Shown here: one piece after another, positions 1 to 8,045 of the stretch
How the letters are laid out: each line of letters starts with the position of its first letter
How positions within the stretch are numbered: position 1 is the stretch's first letter
Assembly (NCBI GenBank): GCA_964424945.1
Contig: CAYRLB010000050.1
Span: 1-18,083 of the forward strand
Source: WHSP01 sp964424945
GTDB lineage: Bacteria > Gemmatimonadota > Gemmatimonadetes > Longimicrobiales > Longimicrobiaceae
Reading direction: 5' to 3'
Length of the DNA: 18,083 bases
Notes under the pieces: generated by a model
Databases searched by the model: none
The model's input: only the letters and a program-made list of their open reading frames with translations
Told to the model about the DNA's origin: nothing
Program-made: the position numbers and the translations under genes

Positions 1-2339
1 CGGTCGATGAACTCCTTACCCTCGGCGTTCGTCACGCCCAGCTTCTGCGAGAGGGAAAAGGAACCGATCCCGTAGATGACCGCAAAGTTCACCGTCTTTG
101 CACGGTCGCGCATCAGGCGCGTGACGCTATCCGCTTCGACGCCGAACATGAGCGCGGCGGTCTGGCGGTGAATATCGATGCCGGCCCGGAATGCCTCCAC
201 AAATGCAGGATCGCCCGAATAGTGCGCGAGGATCCGGAGCTCGATCTGCGAATAATCAGCCGAGATGAAGATATTCCCTTCTTCCGGGATGAAACCGCGC
301 CGGATCTCGGCGCCGATCTCCGTCCGGATGGGAATGTTCTGCAGATTCGGCTCCGTCGACGAGAGCCGGCCGGTCGCGGCGACGGTCTGGTTGAAGGAGG
401 TGTGAAGCCGCTGCGTCCTCGGGTTCACCAGCTTCGGGAGCGCCGAAACGTAGGTCGACTGGAGCTTGTCGAGCTGCCGGTACTGCAGAAGAATGACGGG
501 CAGCCGATGGCCCTGTGCGGCGAGCTCCTCGAGGACGGAGGCATCGGTTGACGGGCCAGTCTTCGTGCGCTTCAGCACGGGGAGCTTCAGGCGCTCGAAC
601 AGGATCTCGCGGAGCTGCGGATTCGAGTTGATATTGAACTCGAGGCCGGCTTCCTTGTGGATCTCCGATTCCAGCGCCCGCAGCTCCACCGCAAGCCTGT
701 TCTCGAGCTGCCGGAAGAAGCCCCCCTCGATTCGGATGCCCGTCCACTCCATCTCGGCCAGAACCTCGAGGAGCGGCATCTCGATCTTCTCGAAGAGCGG
801 CTGCAGATGGAGGCGCTCCAGTTCGGGTGCGAAAAGCTCGCGCAGCCGCAGCGCGACGTCGACCTCCTCGCACGCGAAGTCCGAGCAGCTTTCGATTGCG
901 ACCTCCGCCAGCCTTATCTCGCTCTTCCCCTTCCCTACAAGCTCCGCGAGCGTCGTCGTGCGCTGGTCGAGGAACTGGAGGGCGAGGGCGGCGAGGTCGT
1001 GTTCGCGACGGCCGGGATCGAGGAGGTAGCTCCCGATCATCGTGTCGAAAACAAGCCCCCGCAACGGGACGCCGGCATGACGAAGGGCGAGCAGGTCGAA
1101 CTTCAGATCCTGGCCGACCTTTCCGACTTCCGGATCCGACAGGAGGTCGAGGAAGGGCTTCATCTCCGGGGCATCGAGCCCGGGGAGATTCCTGATGACC
1201 GCGGCTTCGAGCAGCTCCCCATCGACCGGCACATGGCCGAGAGGAAGATAGAAGGCTTCCCCCGGCTTCAGCGCGACAGCAATGCCCACGATTTCGCCGC
1301 GGAGCGGGTCGGTGCTGCTCGTCTCCACATCGAGCGCGAAGTACCCCTGCCGGCGCGCCGCATCCACCAGGGTGGCAAGCTCCGCCGCTTCGTACACCAC
1401 GCGATAGTCCGTCTCGCGCTTTTCCTCCGGCTTCTCCTCCGGGGCCGCATGGTCGCGGACGAGCGAGTGGAACTCGAGGGCGATGAAGATGTCCTTCAGC
1501 CGCTCGCGATCGGCCGGCCCGCACTTCAGGCGGTCGAGGTCGAGCGGAACGTCGAGGTCGGTCCGGATCGTGACGAGATTCTTGGAGAGCCGCGCGTCAT
1601 CTGCGAGCTGTTGCAGCGATTCGCGAGCCCGTTTGCCCGTAACCTCGTCTGCCCGGTCGAGGATGTTCTCGATCGACCCGAACTGTTCGATGAGCTGGAT
1701 CGCCGTCTTCGGGCCGATGCCCTTCACCCCCGGCACGTTGTCCGAGCTGTCGCCGATCAGGCCCAGGTAGTCGGCGACGTGGTGGGGCGGGACGCCGAGG
1801 CGCTGGTGGGCGTTCGAGAGATCGACCCACTCCTCATCTACCGCAGCCGGGCCTCCGCGGCCGGGGTTCAGCAGGCAGATATGCTCCTGCACGAGCTGGT
1901 AGAAGTCCTTGTCACCCGACACGATGACCGCCTGCAGACCGGCCTCGGCGGCTCTCGTCGCAAGGGTGCCGATCACATCGTCCGCCTCGTAGCCCGGAAG
2001 TTCTACGATGGGCACATTGAACGCGTCGATGATCTCCCGCACACGCGGCAGGGAGGCCTCCAGCTCCGTCGGCATCTTCTCCCGGGTCGCCTTGTACTCC
2101 GGATAGATGATATGCCGGTCCGAGCTGCCCGCGTCGAAGACGACACCGAGATACTCCGGTTTATGCTCCTCGAGGATCTTGATGAGGAACTTCGTCGTGC
2201 CCCACGCAGCCGATGTATTCTCCCCGCGCGACGTGATCAGCGGCCGGGAGATAAGCGCAAAGAAGGCCCGGTAGATGAGCGCGTAGCCATCGATGAGATA
2301 GAGCCGGGGGCGGCGTGGCGTCTCTGGAGCTTCGGTCAT
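1..2339 (-). CDS. polA: DNA polymerase I, 3' end outside window
   Basis: Multi-domain repair and replication polymerase, acting on nicks, gaps and RNA primers. The first 779 codons are present; the family is usually about 930 residues, so the C-terminus with the HDE palm motif lies beyond the window. The 5' nuclease domain shows LYLIDGYALIYRAFF near residue 12, GYEADDVIGTLA, SGDKDFYQL and GDSSDNVPGVKGIGPKTA. The 3'-5' exonuclease domain has motif I DVE (D337, E339) and motif II KFD (D415). Motif III reads FACEE (F488, E492) where E. coli has Y497 and D501. The spacing matches E. coli exactly (415 to 492 versus 424 to 501). Polymerase motif A is DYSQIELR (D695). The O-helix has RDRAKTVNFAVIYG with F752 at the E. 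coli F762 position. The ATG at 2339 precedes MTEAPETP and fits the family N-terminus; no strong Shine-Dalgarno site is visible. The identity is certain. Proofreading strength is uncertain because of motif III. Confidence 0.97.
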   Translation of the reverse strand, partial: MTEAPETPRRPRLYLIDGYALIYRAFFALISRPLITSRGENTSAAWGTTKFLIKILEEHKPEYLGVVFDAGSSDRHIIYPEYKATREKMPTELEASLPRVREIIDAFNVPIVELPGYEADDVIGTLATRAAEAGLQAVIVSGDKDFYQLVQEHICLLNPGRGGPAAVDEEWVDLSNAHQRLGVPPHHVADYLGLIGDSSDNVPGVKGIGPKTAIQLIEQFGSIENILDRADEVTGKRARESLQQLADDARLSKNLVTIRTDLDVPLDLDRLKCGPADRERLKDIFIALEFHSLVRDHAAPEEKPEEKRETDYRVVYEAAELATLVDAARRQGYFALDVETSSTDPLRGEIVGIAVALKPGEAFYLPLGHVPVDGELLEAAVIRNLPGLDAPEMKPFLDLLSDPEVGKVGQDLKFDLLALRHAGVPLRGLVFDTMIGSYLLDPGRREHDLAALALQFLDQRTTTLAELVGKGKSEIRLAEVAIESCSDFACEEVDVALRLRELFAPELERLHLQPLFEKIEMPLLEVLAEMEWTGIRIEGGFFRQLENRLAVELRALESEIHKEAGLEFNINSNPQLREILFERLKLPVLKRTKTGPSTDASVLEELAAQGHRLPVILLQYRQLDKLQSTYVSALPKLVNPRTQRLHTSFNQTVAATGRLSSTEPNLQNIPIRTEIGAEIRRGFIPEEGNIFISADYSQIELRILAHYSGDPAFVEAFRAGIDIHRQTAALMFGVEADSVTRLMRDRAKTVNFAVIYGIGSFSLSQKLGVTNAEGKEFID

Positions 2340-2383
2340 TCGGTCAAAGCGGGCCTCGAGGCTGGTGCTGCGATCGGCCGGAA

Positions 2384-2389
2384 TCTATA
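2384..2389 (-). promoter_or_regulatory. Possible -10 box upstream of polA
   Basis: On the minus strand the hexamer TATAGA lies 44 bases upstream of the polA ATG. It matches 4 of 6 positions of the sigma-70 -10 consensus in an otherwise GC-rich gap. No good -35 hexamer sits 16-18 bases upstream, so this is a weak candidate only. Confidence 0.25.
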
Positions 2390-2478
2390 GCTGCAACAGA
2401 CTGCACAAAAGCGTGACGACTTTCCGACGGTTTCCTTCAGCCGGGGAAAGGCCCGGGTCCGGCCCTCCCGAACGAAGG

Positions 2479-2808
2479 TCAGTCAAGCAGCTTTACCGCC
2501 GTGCCACTCGCGCTGACCATCAGCATACTGCCACCTCCGCCCCCGCCGATCGTCTCATAATCGAGGTCGACGGCGAGAATCGCGTTTCCGCCGCGCTCCC
2601 GCGCCTGTTCGACCATCTCCCGGATGGCGATCTGCTTCGCTTTGCGAAGCTCCACCTCGTACGCCCCCGATCTGCCGCCAACCACGTCGCGAATCCCGGC
2701 GAAGAAGTCACGGAAGATGTTGGCGCCGAGGATCGCCTCTCCGGAGACGAGCCCGAGATATTCGCTGACAGTCTTTCCCTCAACAGTGTTGGTTGTTACG
2801 ACGAGCAT
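2479..2808 (-). CDS. YbjQ/UPF0145 family protein
   Basis: Small cytoplasmic protein of 109 residues, the usual size for the YbjQ (UPF0145, 'heavy-metal-binding domain') family, whose members form ring oligomers and whose function is not established. It begins MLVVTTNTVEGKTVSEYLGLV, then GEAILGANIFRDF. It continues with a helix rich in KAKQIAIREMVEQA and the characteristic GGNAILAVDLDYETI, and ends SASGTAVKLLD. The ATG at 2808 is chosen over an upstream in-frame start at 2904 because family homology begins there and AGGAG (2818-2822) lies 9 bases upstream. A run of six glycines (GGGGGGS) replaces the loop before the last strand. It lies downstream of the EamA gene on the same strand with a 122-base gap; co-transcription is possible but not shown. 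Confidence 0.88.
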   Translation of the reverse strand: MLVVTTNTVEGKTVSEYLGLVSGEAILGANIFRDFFAGIRDVVGGRSGAYEVELRKAKQIAIREMVEQARERGGNAILAVDLDYETIGGGGGGSMLMVSASGTAVKLLD

Positions 2809-2930
2809 CAGAAAACGCTCCTGTGCGGGTGGATGGATGGCGTTCGGAGCGGCGGAAGCACTCCGTTCTTTCGCGCTGCTGCTGCATTGCGCGGCCCGGC
2901 ACAATGCGGCGGGCAGCGGGTGCGGCGCGT

Positions 2931-3857
2931 TCAGCCGGGCTTCGGCGCCGGCGGAGGAATCGGTGCGGAGCGAACGTAGATGACACCGCCGACGACCATC
3001 GCGGCGCCCAGCGCCGACCAGATCGTCAGCCTCTCACCGAGCATCAGCGCGCCCGCGGAGAGGGCGACGAGCGGGGCAAGGTTGGCGATGATCGCCGTTC
3101 GGGGGGCGCCGAGAACCTGGACGCCGCGATACCAGATGAGATAGGCGATGCCGAGTGACAGGATCGACGAGTAGATGATGCTTCCCCACTCCGGCGCGCC
3201 GACCATCGTCCAATCCTGCCGCAGCATCGAGGGGGCACCGATGACCATCAACCCGAAGGAGCCGACGCAGAGCGACCAGGCCGTCGGCGGCAGCGGACCA
3301 TACTTCTTGAGAAGTGGTTGTGCAGCGAGGGTGTAAACCGCCCATACGCCCGCACCGACGATCAGCAGCAGGTCGCCGAGCAGCATTCTGGTTCCCTCCA
3401 TCTTCAGGGATGAGCTGCTGACGAGGCCCACGCCGGCCAGGGAGACCATCGCCCCGAGCCAGGCGCGCGGATTCCGCTCCCCCCGGAAGGCTTCCACCGC
3501 CAGCATGAAGAGCGGCACGAGGGCGAGCATCAGGCTGGCGTTCCCGGCCTGCGTCCGCTGCAGCCCGACTACGAAGATCATCTGGTAGAGGAAGATGCCG
3601 GCGACCCCGAGAAAGACGACCCTCGGGAGATCTTCGCGGGCCGGGATGAGTACCCCGCCGCGTATCGCCAGAACCACGACCAGGAAGATCGCCGCGATGA
3701 CATGGCGTAGCGCGTTGAACCCCATCGGCTCGAACGCGTCCAGCGCCCACTTCACAACGACGAAGTTGAGCCCCCAGATGACGACCAGAAAGAGAAGGCC
3801 GACCTCCGCGAGGAGCCGCGCCCGATTGCCGTATGCGGGGGATGATGCAGAACTCAC
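2931..3857 (-). CDS. EamA/DMT-superfamily permease
   Basis: Inner-membrane transporter of the drug/metabolite (EamA, RhaT-like) superfamily, 308 residues with about ten hydrophobic segments in two EamA repeats. The first repeat opens with LLFLVVIWGLNFVVVKWAL and contains FNALRHVIA and the GLQRTQAGNASLMLALVPLF stretch typical of the end of repeat one. The second repeat includes WAVYTLAAQPLLKKYG, IAYLIWYRGVQVLGAPRTA and LAPLVALSAGALMLGERLT. The substrate cannot be told from sequence. The GTG at 3857 (VSSASSPAYGN) gives a normal family length. A TTG at 3950 would add 31 polar residues and looks less likely. Neither has a convincing Shine-Dalgarno site, so the start is uncertain. The C-terminus is a short proline-rich tail. 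Confidence 0.9.
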   Translation of the reverse strand: MSSASSPAYGNRARLLAEVGLLFLVVIWGLNFVVVKWALDAFEPMGFNALRHVIAAIFLVVVLAIRGGVLIPAREDLPRVVFLGVAGIFLYQMIFVVGLQRTQAGNASLMLALVPLFMLAVEAFRGERNPRAWLGAMVSLAGVGLVSSSSLKMEGTRMLLGDLLLIVGAGVWAVYTLAAQPLLKKYGPLPPTAWSLCVGSFGLMVIGAPSMLRQDWTMVGAPEWGSIIYSSILSLGIAYLIWYRGVQVLGAPRTAIIANLAPLVALSAGALMLGERLTIWSALGAAMVVGGVIYVRSAPIPPPAPKPG

Positions 3858-4009
3858 CTGAAAGACAGCTCGGGAGAGGCGGACACCCTGGCCGGCCGAT
3901 CGTGTTCTGCGGGAAGAGCCACCGACCGAACGGCTTCGGGTCGGGCACAACAGAGCGCGAGGCGACAGATGATGCTGACAGTCATTGCAAGGGGTTCACA
4001 CCGGCACTT

Positions 4010-4687
4010 TCATCGATGGACGCTGAAGGGGCTCTCCAGATACCGTTCGAGAATCGCGGCAGGATGATCGTACACTGCGATCGCTCCCGCCAGATGCTCG
4101 TCCGACCAGCCACCCGTGCGAACCCCGATTATCCGTACGCCCGCACGCTGCGCCGCTTCGACATCGTACGGCGTGTCGCCGATCATGATGCACCGTTCGG
4201 CGGAGGTCATCGACTTCTCGACAGCCGCTTCGACGATGTCCGGGGCGGGCTTGGACTCATCCACATCCGCTGACGAGGTGCAGGCATCGACGAGGTCTGC
4301 GACACCGGCGGCGTCGAGCAGCAACTCGAGGTCGTCGCCTCCGGCAGAGGTGGCAACCACGAGCCGGAGGCCATCTTCCCTGAAGCGCTCGAGCAGTGAG
4401 CGGGCACCCGGCGTGGGGCGAAGATCCTGTGCCAGCCGATCCCGGAAGATAACGCCTTTCCGCTCGTCGAGCTGCTTACCGCGGTCGCTGTCCGCCTCGA
4501 AGCCGAACGCCTGCGGGATGAGCTTGTCCCCACCCATCCCGATCAGTTTTCGTATCTCTTCGAAAGAAGGAGGATCGAGCCCGATCTCCCCTGCGGCGAG
4601 AAGGAAGGCCCGCGCATGCTCATCGTTGCTGAAGAGGAGCGTGCCATCGAGGTCGAGGAGCACGGCTTCGGGCGCGCGATCCGTCAT
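4010..4687 (-). CDS. HAD-superfamily phosphatase
   Basis: Cytoplasmic phosphatase or phosphomutase-like enzyme of 225 residues, HAD subfamily I with a small helical cap (phosphoglycolate phosphatase/beta-phosphoglucomutase-like). All four catalytic motifs are visible. Motif I is LDLDGTL (nucleophile D12, acid D14) and motif II is VATSAG (T113/S114). Motif III is the lysine in SKPAPD (K146), and motif IV is GDTPYD (D171, D175). The cap lies roughly at residues 20-90. The ATG at 4687 overlaps the TGA of the upstream Rieske oxidoreductase in an ATGA junction, so the two are likely translationally coupled. No substrate can be assigned. The partnership with a flavoprotein oxidase suggests removal or repair of a phosphorylated metabolite, but that is speculation. 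Confidence 0.93.
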   Translation of the reverse strand: MTDRAPEAVLLDLDGTLLFSNDEHARAFLLAAGEIGLDPPSFEEIRKLIGMGGDKLIPQAFGFEADSDRGKQLDERKGVIFRDRLAQDLRPTPGARSLLERFREDGLRLVVATSAGGDDLELLLDAAGVADLVDACTSSADVDESKPAPDIVEAAVEKSMTSAERCIMIGDTPYDVEAAQRAGVRIIGVRTGGWSDEHLAGAIAVYDHPAAILERYLESPFSVHR

Positions 4688-6210
4688 TCGTCGACCTCCG
4701 GCAGGGGTTTCAGCGCAGGTCCGGTCAGGACCTCGCCGGTCGGTGCGAAGCGGGATCCGTGGCAGGGGCAGTCCCAGCTTCTTTCGAAGTTGTTCCACCG
4801 CACGACGCACCCCATGTGCGTGCAGACTGCCAGCCGCTCGTGAAGGGCGCCGGTTTCGTCGCGATAGATGGCGACCTGACGGCTGCCCCGACGTATGACC
4901 GCTCCTCCGCCCACCGGGATGTCGGCGACGTCGCGCACCTCGCTGGGGGTGACGTAATCCCTGAACTGGGCGGCAACGTTGAGGTTCTCGCGCGCCATCT
5001 CGAGGGGCGCGGCAAGCCCCGATCTGGAGGGCGAGTAGAGGGAGGCCCAGGGGTTTTCGCGACCGGCGATGAGATCGGCCAGGATCATCGCCCCGAGCGT
5101 ACCGTGCGTCATCCCCTGCCCCGAATCGCCGGTGATCATGAAGATGTGATCGTCGCCGGGATGAAGGCCGATGAGCCCCATGTGGTCGGATGGCTCCTGG
5201 ACCTGGCCTGACCAGCGGAAGGCGACCTCCTTCGCCATCGGAAAGCGTTCGCGGGTCCAGTCGACGAGGCTTTCGAAGCGCGCGTCCATATCGTTCGCCT
5301 GCCCCGTCTTGTGATCCTCCCCGCCGACGATCAGGATCTCTTCGCCCGGCTTCTGGCCGGCGGCCGTACGGACATAGTGGTAGGGCTCGTCCGTGTCCCA
5401 GATCAGGATCGGGGGGACGGAGCCCGCCGGTATGACGAAGCCTACCACATAGGTCCGGTAGGACGCGATCTTGGTGACGACCGAAAGGGCACTCGTCAGC
5501 GGGTAGTTGGTCGCCATCACAGCCGCGCCGGCCGTGACTGTATGGCCGGAGGTCGTGCGGATGGTGACCGGTGCGCCATCTTCGGGCGCTTCTGACACCT
5601 CGGTGTCGGTGTGGATGGTGACGCCGGCGCGGGTCGCCGCTGCAGCAAGGCCGTGCAGATACTTCAACGGATGGAACTGGGCCTGGTCCGGGAAGCGAAC
5701 ACACGGGCCCGTATCCCAGAAGTCGATCGGGACGCGCGGCAGCCTCCCCACCCCCGCGAAGCCGACCTCCTCGGCGGCGTCGGCTTCCTTGCCGAGAAAT
5801 TCCCTGTCCCGCTCGGCTGCGGCGATCAGATAGCCGTCCGTCCGGCGGAAGTCGCAGTCGATCCCCTCCTCCGCGATGATCCGCCCGATCATTTCGATGG
5901 CGGCCTGGTGACTCTCGCGGGCGGTGCGGGCCCCATCGTGGCCGTGCATCCGGTGGATGACGTCGTAGTAGTCATCCTGTTCGCTCGCGAGATGAGCCGT
6001 CGTCTGGCCCGTTTCGCCCGCACCGATGGCCGCCCGCTCGAGGAGCACCACCTTCCGCCCTTCCCGCGCGAGGAGATAGGCAGTCGTGACACCCGCGATC
6101 CCGCCGCCGATGACGCAGACGTCCGCGGTGAGGTCTGTCTCGAGTGGCGGATAGTGGAGTGGGTGAGTCGTCGCCTCCCAGAGCGAAACCGAGCGTTCGG
6201 TGCTGTCCAT
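4684..6210 (-). CDS. FAD oxidoreductase with C-terminal Rieske domain (YhfW-like)
   Basis: A 508-residue flavoprotein combining a DAO-type FAD amine oxidase fold with a C-terminal Rieske [2Fe-2S] domain, the architecture of Bacillus subtilis YhfW. The dinucleotide site is DVCVIGGGIAGVTTAYLL near residue 30, followed by LLERAAIGAGETGQTTAH. A second FAD-contact region is FMITGDSGQGMTHGTLGAM near residue 365. The Rieske ligands are CTHMGC from residue 463 and CPCHGS near residue 480. The extra cysteine in each box indicates the disulfide-bridged bc1-type Rieske fold. No signal peptide or membrane segment is seen, so it is probably cytoplasmic. The substrate is unknown. The ATG at 6210 fits the family start MDSTERSVSLWEAT but has no Shine-Dalgarno site. 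An in-frame TTG at 6249 has AAGGAG (6254-6259) only 4 bases upstream and would add 13 residues. The stop overlaps the HAD start. Confidence 0.93.
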   Translation of the reverse strand: MDSTERSVSLWEATTHPLHYPPLETDLTADVCVIGGGIAGVTTAYLLAREGRKVVLLERAAIGAGETGQTTAHLASEQDDYYDVIHRMHGHDGARTARESHQAAIEMIGRIIAEEGIDCDFRRTDGYLIAAAERDREFLGKEADAAEEVGFAGVGRLPRVPIDFWDTGPCVRFPDQAQFHPLKYLHGLAAAATRAGVTIHTDTEVSEAPEDGAPVTIRTTSGHTVTAGAAVMATNYPLTSALSVVTKIASYRTYVVGFVIPAGSVPPILIWDTDEPYHYVRTAAGQKPGEEILIVGGEDHKTGQANDMDARFESLVDWTRERFPMAKEVAFRWSGQVQEPSDHMGLIGLHPGDDHIFMITGDSGQGMTHGTLGAMILADLIAGRENPWASLYSPSRSGLAAPLEMARENLNVAAQFRDYVTPSEVRDVADIPVGGGAVIRRGSRQVAIYRDETGALHERLAVCTHMGCVVRWNNFERSWDCPCHGSRFAPTGEVLTGPALKPLPEVDE

Positions 6211-6417
6211 GGTCGCGGCAGAGGTGCGGGCCGTTGAGGTCCGCCGCAAAATGCTCCTTCACGGCGGACTCCTCCTCGAGGGCCGTTTACGACGGTCTCC
6301 AAGTCGTTCTTCAGCCGACTCTTAGGATCCGCTGCACATTGCCAGAATCAGACCACGGCCCGATCCGAACCGCTGCTGCTGCGCGGTCGCTTCGACACCT
6401 TCACGATAGCCCGCCGA

Positions 6418-7290
6418 TCAGTTCTCCAGATGTGTGCGGAACCAGCTTATCGTGCGGGGCCACGCCGCCTGGCTGGCGGAGAGGTTGGCGCCGTCCTGCC
6501 CATTCTGCGCCCGGAGGAAGCCATGCCCGGCGCCCGGATAGATTTCATGTTCGAAGGTCTTGCCGTTGCTCTGCATCCAGCGCTCGGCCGCAGGGACGGT
6601 CGCGTTGACCCGAGCATCTTCCCCGCCGTACAACCCCAGGACCGGGGCGTTCACATCCGCCATCGAGAGGGTATCGGTCATGGAGCCATAGTAGACGACC
6701 GAGGCGCCGAGCGAGGGCGAGCGCAGCGCGTGCTCGAATGACGCCGTACCACCCCAGCAGAAGCCGACGATGCCGTAGGTCGGCAGCGCCGAAGGGAGCG
6801 ACATCCCGTATTCGGCGATCGCGAGGAGCTGACGATGGATGTCGTCGCGGTTGAGCGAGCCGATCTCCTCACGAACGCGCTCAGCGTCGGGGGCACCATC
6901 GGGGCCGGCGGGGATGTTCCGCATTGTGAGGAGGTCGGGTGCGATTGCGATGAAGCCATCTGCTGCGAGCTGATCCGCAACGGCACGCATCCAGTGCGAC
7001 AACCCGAAGATCTCATGAACTACAAGGACGACTGGGGCGTTGTCGCTCCGTTCCGGATGGACGATCCACGCGCGGATGCTGTCCTGCGGGCCGGTGCTGA
7101 TGTTGATCCATTCGGCGTGACGCGGGGAGGCGGCGAGGCGCGCCATCGCCTCGGCTTCTCCGGCAGGTAGAGGCGTCTGTGAGAGATCGGGGGCCGGATT
7201 GGCATCTGCATCGGGTACCCGGGGCTCCTCCGCGCTTGAGCAGGCGCCGAGCATCACGAGGAGTGTCAGGAGCAGGCTGGGTGTTTTCAT
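6418..7290 (-). CDS. Dienelactone hydrolase-like lipoprotein
   Basis: A 290-residue exported alpha/beta-hydrolase of the dienelactone hydrolase family. The N-terminus is a short hydrophobic signal with lipobox LGAC (lipidation cysteine C17), so it should be a lipoprotein facing the periplasm. Family residues are all present: VHEIFGL (E93), nucleophile in GFCWGG (C178), YGGEDARV (D225) and GAGHGF (H256). The nucleophile is cysteine, as in true dienelactone hydrolases, not serine. The start ATG at 7290 overlaps the msrQ TGA in an ATGA junction, so it is the third gene of an msrP-msrQ-hydrolase operon. The true substrate is unknown; dienelactone degradation is unlikely given the location and neighbours. 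A role in clearing oxidised or lactone-type compounds in the envelope is an inference. Confidence 0.92.
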   Translation of the reverse strand: MKTPSLLLTLLVMLGACSSAEEPRVPDADANPAPDLSQTPLPAGEAEAMARLAASPRHAEWINISTGPQDSIRAWIVHPERSDNAPVVLVVHEIFGLSHWMRAVADQLAADGFIAIAPDLLTMRNIPAGPDGAPDAERVREEIGSLNRDDIHRQLLAIAEYGMSLPSALPTYGIVGFCWGGTASFEHALRSPSLGASVVYYGSMTDTLSMADVNAPVLGLYGGEDARVNATVPAAERWMQSNGKTFEHEIYPGAGHGFLRAQNGQDGANLSASQAAWPRTISWFRTHLEN

Positions 7291-8045
7291 GTGCTTTCCG
7301 TGGGTCGGCTGGTTCGTTCGTCGTCAGAACCCGCTGCGGAGGTGGAGGGACGCCAGTGCACGGGCGACAGACCGGGTGTCACCCGCCCCCGCACCGTCGT
7401 CGCCGGTCGCCCCTTCTTCTTCCTCGCGAACGGATTGTAGACCCGAAGCAGAAGGAGCACCCCGACGATCCCCGCATAGAGCAGCGGCGGCCGAGTATCC
7501 GCCTTCACGAGCCAGAAGTAGTGCAGAACGGCGAGAATCGCGGCAGGATAGATCAGCCGATGCAGTTGCCGCCACCGCTTCCCGCCCATCCGCCGGATCG
7601 CGGCGCGGCTCGAGGTCAGCGCAAGTGGCAGGAGCAGCAGAAAGGCGGTGAACCCCGCCGTTATGAAGGGCCGCTCCAGGATGTCGTCCAGAATGTACGA
7701 CCATCCGAACCACTGATCGATCGCCACATAGCCGACCAGGTGCACGCACGCATACCCGAACGATGCGAGGCCGAGCGTCTTCCTGATTTCGATGATGCGG
7801 TTCCACCCTGTGATCCGCCGAACGGGAGTCACCGCGAGGGTGGCGACGAGTAGCGTGAGGGCCCACCAACCGGTCCGGCGGATGCCTGCCTCCACCGGGT
7901 TCACGCCGAGCGTCCCCCGTACGATGTCACTCAGGAGGAGCAGGAAGGGGATCGTGACGAGGAGGGTCGTGATGGCGGCGAGCGGCAGGCGGCGGGACCG
8001 ACCGGCCGCGGCGGGCCTGCCGGTCGGGGGGCCTGCAACCGTCAA
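7287..8045 (-). CDS. msrQ: MsrQ, heme membrane subunit of methionine sulfoxide reductase
   Basis: Inner-membrane b-type heme protein that passes electrons to MsrP; 252 residues with about six hydrophobic segments of the ferric-reductase-like fold. H102 (YACVHLVGY), H162 (WRQLHRLIYP) and H175 (VLHYFW) are spaced 60 and 13 apart, the same spacing as the E. coli heme ligands H91, H151 and H164. The motif IRKTLGLASFGYACVH is also typical. The start is chosen as TTG at 8045: GGAGG (8051-8055) lies 5 bases upstream and the TTG overlaps the msrP TGA (TTGA). An upstream GTG or ATG would extend far into msrP. After the last membrane segment there is a basic, Ser/Thr/Pro-rich tail of about 45 residues that E. 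coli MsrQ lacks. Confidence 0.94.
   Translation of the reverse strand: MTVAGPPTGRPAAAGRSRRLPLAAITTLLVTIPFLLLLSDIVRGTLGVNPVEAGIRRTGWWALTLLVATLAVTPVRRITGWNRIIEIRKTLGLASFGYACVHLVGYVAIDQWFGWSYILDDILERPFITAGFTAFLLLLPLALTSSRAAIRRMGGKRWRQLHRLIYPAAILAVLHYFWLVKADTRPPLLYAGIVGVLLLLRVYNPFARKKKGRPATTVRGRVTPGLSPVHWRPSTSAAGSDDERTSRPTEST

Noticed and set aside
657..2390. Long plus-strand open frame of 577 codons
   Set aside because: It lies antisense to polA, whose minus-strand frame shows complete DNA polymerase I motifs. High GC content leaves long stop-free antisense frames.
2419..2438. Direct repeat TTTCCGACGG / TTTCCTTCAG
   Set aside because: Only the first five bases are shared; this is expected by chance and has no further copies nearby.
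2445..2470. GC-rich inverted repeat (GGCC-loop-GGCC) as a terminator after the YbjQ gene
   Set aside because: The stem is only 4 pairs and there is no T-run on either strand.
3034..3948. Second minus-strand frame over the EamA gene
   Set aside because: It has no membrane segments or motifs; the overlapping frame encodes a full ten-helix EamA protein.
4688..5704. Upstream extension of the HAD frame over the flavoprotein gene
   Set aside because: The extension is Arg/Pro/Gly-rich and overlaps a gene with clear FAD and Rieske motifs; the ATGA junction at 4684-4687 fixes the real start.
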